Source: Litoreibacter sp.
GTDB taxonomy: Bacteria; Pseudomonadota; Alphaproteobacteria; Rhodobacterales; Rhodobacteraceae
Direction: 5' to 3'
Length of the DNA stretch: 10,202 nt
NCBI GenBank assembly: GCA_013042765.1
Contig: JABDPP010000018.1
Span: 1 to 10,202, forward strand
The notes below the pieces were generated by a model. That model made no database searches, was not told the origin of the DNA, and saw only the letters and a program-made list of their open reading frames with translations. Positions within the stretch are counted from its first letter, which is position 1, and every line of letters starts with the position of its first letter. Below are positions 7,528 to 10,202 of this stretch, piece by piece. Both the position numbers and the translations under genes were made by a program.

Positions 7528-8450
7528 GCCTGCTCTCTCCCGCTCTGCGCGACCTGCTGCAGACATGGCTGACGCATCTCAAGTCGATTGCAGGGGCCTC
7601 CGAAAATACGCTTGAAGCCTACCGGCACGATGTGACGGGTTTCCTGAGTTTTCTGGCCGTCCATCATGGAGCGGCCGCGGGTCTCGAACCTCTGCGAAAG
7701 ATCACGCCATCCGACATGCGGGCCTGGATGGCGCAGGAACGACGGCGCGGCGTTTCGGCGAGATCGCTGGCGCGGCAGGTCTCAGCCGTGAAAAGCTTCT
7801 ACCGCTGGTTTGCGGAGCGCGACGGGTTCGAGGCGACGGCCGTGCTGGCCACCCGCTCACCGAAATTCCAGAACAAGCTGCCGCGCCCGCTGGCCAAGGA
7901 TGCCGCGAGAGCAATGATCGACACGGTCGGCATGCAATCCCGCGCGGATTGGATCGCAGCCCGTGATACCGCCGTTGTAACGTTGATGTATGGATGCGGG
8001 CTGCGGATCTCCGAGGCGTTGTCACTCACGACCTCGCAGACACCTCTGCCGGAGACGCTCAGGATTGTCGGCAAGGGCGGAAAGGAACGCGTCGTTCCGG
8101 TCATCCCTGCCGCTCGTAACGCGGTCGCGGAATACATGCGCCTGCTGCCCTACCCGCTGGACCCGCAAGGCCTTATCTTCCGCGGTGCACGGGGCGGACC
8201 GCTCAGCCCGCGCATGATCAGTAAGGTAATGGAACAGGCGCGGCTGCAACTGGGCTTGCCCGCCACCGCCACACCCCATGCGATGCGCCACTCCTTTGCC
8301 ACCCATCTGTTGGAAGCGGGTGGTGATCTGCGGGCTATTCAGGAGCTTCTGGGGCATGCCTCCCTGTCAACGACCCAAGCCTACACGGCCGTGGATACGG
8401 CGCGCCTGATGGAGATCTATAACCGCGCCCATCCCCGCGGCGACGCCTGA
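7524..8450 (+). CDS. xerC: Tyrosine recombinase XerC
   Basis: XerC is a site-specific recombinase that, with XerD, resolves chromosome dimers at dif during division under FtsK control. The 308-residue protein has an N-terminal SAM-like core-binding domain (about 7-105, SENTLEAYRHDVTGFLSFL and SLARQVSAVKSFYRWF) and a C-terminal catalytic domain (about 120-300). All catalytic residues are present: R161 (GCGLRISEAL), K184 (VGKGGKERVVP), H252 and R255 (PHAMRHSFATHLL), H278 (LLGHASLSTTQ) and nucleophile Y287 (QAYT). The start is GTG at 7524, overlapping the DUF484 stop, so translation is coupled. XerC is preferred over XerD or a phage integrase because of the DUF484 neighbour and the standard length with no extra domains. 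The XerC/XerD distinction by sequence alone is less certain. Confidence 0.93.
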   Translation: MSLLSPALRDLLQTWLTHLKSIAGASENTLEAYRHDVTGFLSFLAVHHGAAAGLEPLRKITPSDMRAWMAQERRRGVSARSLARQVSAVKSFYRWFAERDGFEATAVLATRSPKFQNKLPRPLAKDAARAMIDTVGMQSRADWIAARDTAVVTLMYGCGLRISEALSLTTSQTPLPETLRIVGKGGKERVVPVIPAARNAVAEYMRLLPYPLDPQGLIFRGARGGPLSPRMISKVMEQARLQLGLPATATPHAMRHSFATHLLEAGGDLRAIQELLGHASLSTTQAYTAVDTARLMEIYNRAHPRGDA

Positions 8451-8493
8451 TCCTTCACGGTTTTGTGTAAAAGTGTTGGGCAGCGCTGGCCCG

Positions 8494-8507
8494 TGATTGT
8501 GCAATCA
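8494..8507. promoter_or_regulatory. Perfect dyad upstream of the P460 gene
   Basis: TGATTG-TG-CAATCA is a perfect 6-base inverted repeat with a 2-base centre, 47 bases before the ATG of the P460-type gene. The size and symmetry fit a dimeric repressor or activator site. It resembles FNR/CRP half-sites (TGA...TCA), but the gap between TGA and TCA is 8 bases where that family has 6, so I do not assign it to FNR, Dnr or CRP. A CAGCGCTG palindrome (8481-8488) lies just upstream. Confidence 0.4.
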
Positions 8508-8554
8508 AGACGCCAGAACCTCCGCACCAAAGCCGAATCCGAAAGGGACGAACT

Positions 8555-9145
8555 ATGAAATTCCGCACTATTCTGGCCGCCACCGCGCTAACCTTTAGTG
8601 CCAGTATCACAACCTCTGCAGTCGCAGCCGATTGTCCCGTCGATGTTGAAGATCCTTTCGACCTCGAGGCCGCGCAGATCACCGAGATTTATGACTGCAT
8701 CAAGGAAAAGATGGTCGAGGGCTACACCAAGGGCGATGACGCGGTTGCCGCAGCCTATCGCGGCTGGACTGTCACTTCGACCCGCCCCGCCGTGGCCGGC
8801 CCGCATGGCAACAGGCTGCTGCAGACCTTCGCCAACGATGTCGCGGCGGAGCAATACCTGAAGTTCGAAGAAGAAGGCGTTGTGATGCCCGCTGGCTCCG
8901 TGCTGGCCAAGGAAAGCATCAAGATCAACACGAAGAAAAAAATGGCCCGCGTGGGACCGCTCTTCATCATGACCAAGCTTGAGGCAGGCGGCGCGCCGGA
9001 TGCCAATGACTGGCTCTACTCCGCCGTGCAGCCGAACGGCAAGCCGATGAAGATCAAGCAGAGCTTCTGCCATGACTGCCACGCCGGATGGGCCGATCAG
9101 GACGCTCTCGCCTACCCGCTGGAAGAAGTGCGCGTGTCCAACTGA
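8555..9145 (+). CDS. Cytochrome P460 family haem protein, periplasmic
   Basis: The 196-residue exported protein has a clear signal peptide (MKFR, hydrophobic 5-22, cleavage near AVAA at 22-25). The mature part matches the cytochrome P460 domain: YRGWTVTSTRP (68-78), GPHGNRLLQTF (82-92), an EEEGVVMPAGSVLAKESI stretch (105-122), and a single C-terminal haem c site CHDCH (172-176) in the family's usual place. Cytochromes P460 and c'-beta bind one five-coordinate haem c. Studied P460 enzymes oxidise hydroxylamine and/or NO and cross-link the haem to a lysine, whereas c'-beta proteins bind gas without that link. I cannot tell which type this is. C27 and C48 could form a disulfide. The ribosome site AAAGGGA lies about 6 bases before the ATG. 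The gene stands alone between a dyad and a terminator, with no nitrogen-oxide genes beside it. Confidence 0.82.
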   Translation: MKFRTILAATALTFSASITTSAVAADCPVDVEDPFDLEAAQITEIYDCIKEKMVEGYTKGDDAVAAAYRGWTVTSTRPAVAGPHGNRLLQTFANDVAAEQYLKFEEEGVVMPAGSVLAKESIKINTKKKMARVGPLFIMTKLEAGGAPDANDWLYSAVQPNGKPMKIKQSFCHDCHAGWADQDALAYPLEEVRVSN

Positions 9146-9169
9146 CACCACCTGCAAATGCAAGACCGG

Positions 9170-9200
9170 GCCCGGTGCAATCGCGCCGGGCTTTTTCTTT
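9170..9200 (+). terminator. Intrinsic terminator after the P460 gene
   Basis: GCCCGGTGC (9170-9178) pairs with GCGCCGGGC (9183-9191), a 9-base stem with one T-G wobble and an AATC loop, followed directly by TTTTTCTTT. This is a textbook Rho-independent terminator. An overlapping 12-base palindrome ACCGGGCCCGGT (9165-9176) could form a competing fold. The pcs start lies only 34 bases past the end of this T-run. Confidence 0.88.
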
Positions 9201-9222
9201 GCCTTTGCCGATTACATCGTTC

Positions 9223-9237
9223 ATGACAGATCCATGA
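9223..9237 (+). other. Possible tiny leader ORF overlapping the pcs start
   Basis: ATG ACA GAT CCA TGA encodes M-T-D-P-stop, and its stop overlaps the pcs ATG as ATGA. It has no clear ribosome site of its own, nor does pcs. It may be chance, but its position is that of a translational coupling element. Function is not claimed. Confidence 0.2.
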
Positions 9238-9926
9238 CGCAACGAATGCAAGCCCTTTTCGTGCACCTGTTCACAGCCACTGGTGCCGTTTTTGCGATGC
9301 TCGCCATGCTGGCCGCCGTCGACGAGAAATGGGACCTGATGTTTCTGTGGCTGGTGGTGGCATTCGTGGTCGACGGGATCGATGGACCGCTGGCCCGCCG
9401 GTTCAACGTCAAGGAATATGCGCCAGCCTTTGACGGGGTGCTTCTGGACCTGATCATCGACTACCTGACCTATGTCTTCATCCCTGCCTTCGCCCTGTTC
9501 AAATCCGGGCTCTTCGAGGGTTGGACCGGATGGTTCGTGATTATCGTCATCACCTTCGCCTCGGCGATGTACTTTGCAGATACACGCATGAAAACAAAGG
9601 ATAATTCCTTTTCCGGCTTTCCCGGATGCTGGAACATGGTCGCGTTGGTGGTATTCGCGCTGGAACCCAATTTCTGGATCATCCTCGTGCTGGTTTCAGC
9701 GCTCGCTATCGCCATGTTCGTGCCTTTGAAATTCATCCATCCGGTGCGCACGGCGCGATGGCGCGCGGTATCGTTCCCGATGGCGCTTGCGTGGACATTT
9801 TTCGCCGGATGGGCGGCATGGGTAGATTTCGACCCGCAAAGCTGGGCCCATTGGGGCCTCGTCGTCACCTCGCTGTACCTGCTTTTCGCAGGCGTCGCAC
9901 AGCAACTCATGCCCGAAAAACAATGA
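9234..9926 (+). CDS. pcs: Phosphatidylcholine synthase
   Basis: This integral membrane enzyme of the CDP-alcohol phosphatidyltransferase family joins CDP-diacylglycerol and choline to give phosphatidylcholine and CMP. The 230-residue protein has about seven or eight hydrophobic segments. The catalytic motif is DGIDGPLAR (47-55) followed by G68, D72 and D76. The stretch between AR and G is 12 residues, longer than the 8-9 of most family members. I recall this longer form as typical of bacterial Pcs. The start at 9234 gives MTQRMQALFVHLFTATGAVFAML, close to other Pcs N-termini; 9246 is an alternative. The frame stays open further upstream through the terminator into the P460 gene, but that part is not protein-like. 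There is no clear Shine-Dalgarno site. The promoter must lie in the 40 bases after the terminator or inside the P460 gene, or expression relies on read-through. Confidence 0.9.
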   Translation: MTQRMQALFVHLFTATGAVFAMLAMLAAVDEKWDLMFLWLVVAFVVDGIDGPLARRFNVKEYAPAFDGVLLDLIIDYLTYVFIPAFALFKSGLFEGWTGWFVIIVITFASAMYFADTRMKTKDNSFSGFPGCWNMVALVVFALEPNFWIILVLVSALAIAMFVPLKFIHPVRTARWRAVSFPMALAWTFFAGWAAWVDFDPQSWAHWGLVVTSLYLLFAGVAQQLMPEKQ

Positions 9927-9950
9927 CCGAACAGCCAAGCGCCACGCATG

Positions 9951-9993
9951 AAAAAAACGCCCGATCTTGATCTGACCGGGCGTCCATTTTTTT
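9951..9993. terminator. Bidirectional terminator between pcs and ileS
   Basis: ACGCCCG (9957-9963) pairs with CGGGCGT (9977-9983), flanked by A7 on the left (9951-9957) and T7 on the right (9987-9993). It can therefore stop pcs transcripts on the + strand and ileS transcripts on the - strand. On the ileS side the T-run touches the stem; on the pcs side three bases intervene, so it should be stronger for ileS. Confidence 0.85.
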
Positions 9994-10016
9994 CGTGACT
10001 GCGGGGCGAGAGGCCC

Positions 10017-10202
10017 TTAGCCCAGCGCCTCGTTGCAGCGTCCACAGACATCGTCATGGGCATGGCTGCCGACATCGGGCAGGATCTTCCAGCAGCGCTG
10101 GCATTTCTCGCCTTCGGCCTTGGTAAAGACCACGGCAACGCCCGACGTGTCCTCCAGACGGAAAGCCTCCTCCGGCGCGGCCTCGGTGCTGACGTGGATG
10201 TC
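10017..10202 (-). CDS. ileS: Isoleucyl-tRNA synthetase, C-terminal end only
   Basis: This is the last 61 codons and the TAA stop of a gene entering from the right edge. The fragment reads VAVVFTKAEGEKCQRCWKILPDVG and then HDDVCGRCNEALG. The CxxCW and CxxC pairs (fragment residues 34, 37, 53, 56) form the C-terminal zinc finger of bacterial IleS (FPG/IleRS type), which is needed for correct tRNA(Ile) recognition and aminoacylation in the cytoplasm. The segment before it (STEAAPEEAFRLEDTSGVAVV) fits the preceding C-terminal junction domain. The sequence is intact to the window edge. It converges on pcs, with a shared terminator between them. Confidence 0.93.
   Translation of the reverse strand, partial: DIHVSTEAAPEEAFRLEDTSGVAVVFTKAEGEKCQRCWKILPDVGSHAHDDVCGRCNEALG

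Noticed and set aside
7524..8450. Integrase of a mobile element or integron
   Set aside because: The length, the DUF484 coupling and the core-gene neighbours fit housekeeping XerC. There are no att repeats, tRNA or cargo genes around it.
8490..8510. FNR/Dnr or CRP box before the P460 gene
   Set aside because: The dyad has TGA-N8-TCA, whereas FNR and CRP sites have TGA-N6-TCA. The spacing is wrong by 2 bases.
9072..9233. Upstream extension of the pcs frame
   Set aside because: It runs out of phase through the end of the P460 gene and the terminator hairpin. The residues are not protein-like, and Pcs homologues start near MTxRMxAL.

Overview
The window looks like chromosomal core sequence from a GC-rich alphaproteobacterium, most likely of the Rhodobacteraceae (Roseobacter group). 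Four things point there. The protein families and their order are typical: hisC-tyrA-extensin facing a DUF2125 gene, then priA back to back with a short transaldolase, then DUF484-xerC. Phosphatidylcholine synthase is present. Codon use is strongly GC-biased at third positions, with long antisense shadow frames. One intergenic gap carries a CCTCCGGCGGGGATATTT motif that I associate from memory with this family. This placement is by recognition, not by a search.

Layout. (1) Bases 1-723, + strand: the 3' part of a DUF2125 gene, cut by the window edge. (2) Bases 720-3625, - strand: a tight operon hisC -> tyrA -> extensin-like secreted protein, with a 4-base overlap and then a zero-base junction. 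Its last stop codon overlaps the DUF2125 stop. (3) Bases 3626-3736: the hisC leader and the end of the priA transcript. (4) Bases 3737-5923, - strand: priA, replication restart helicase. (5) Bases 5924-5986: a 63-base divergent promoter region. (6) Bases 5987-6640, + strand: a short transaldolase/fructose-6-phosphate aldolase family gene. (7) Bases 6774-8450, + strand: a good sigma-70-like promoter, then DUF484 and xerC overlapping by 4 bases (GTGA). (8) Bases 8555-9145, + strand: a secreted cytochrome P460-type haem protein, preceded by a perfect dyad and followed by a strong intrinsic terminator. (9) Bases 9234-9926, + strand: phosphatidylcholine synthase. (10) Bases 9951-9993: a bidirectional terminator. 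(11) Bases 10017-10202, - strand: the C-terminal zinc-finger end of isoleucyl-tRNA synthetase. The longest gap without a gene is 185 bases (6641-6825).

How the genes work together. HisC plus TyrA gives a transaminase and a dehydrogenase for the end of tyrosine/phenylalanine synthesis, with HisC also serving histidine. PriA and XerC both act on chromosome replication and segregation. The transaldolase-like protein belongs to central sugar-phosphate metabolism. The P460-like protein is periplasmic, and phosphatidylcholine synthase makes a membrane lipid from choline.

I saw no mobile element, CRISPR array, tRNA/rRNA, prophage, toxin-antitoxin or defence module, and nothing I would call a new multi-gene system. 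The points worth a second look are small: the active-site signature of the aldolase/transaldolase, the TyrA cofactor loop, the extensin-like hydrolase coupled to an amino-acid operon, the dyad upstream of the P460 gene, the start region of pcs with a tiny overlapping ORF, and the intergenic repeat motif.
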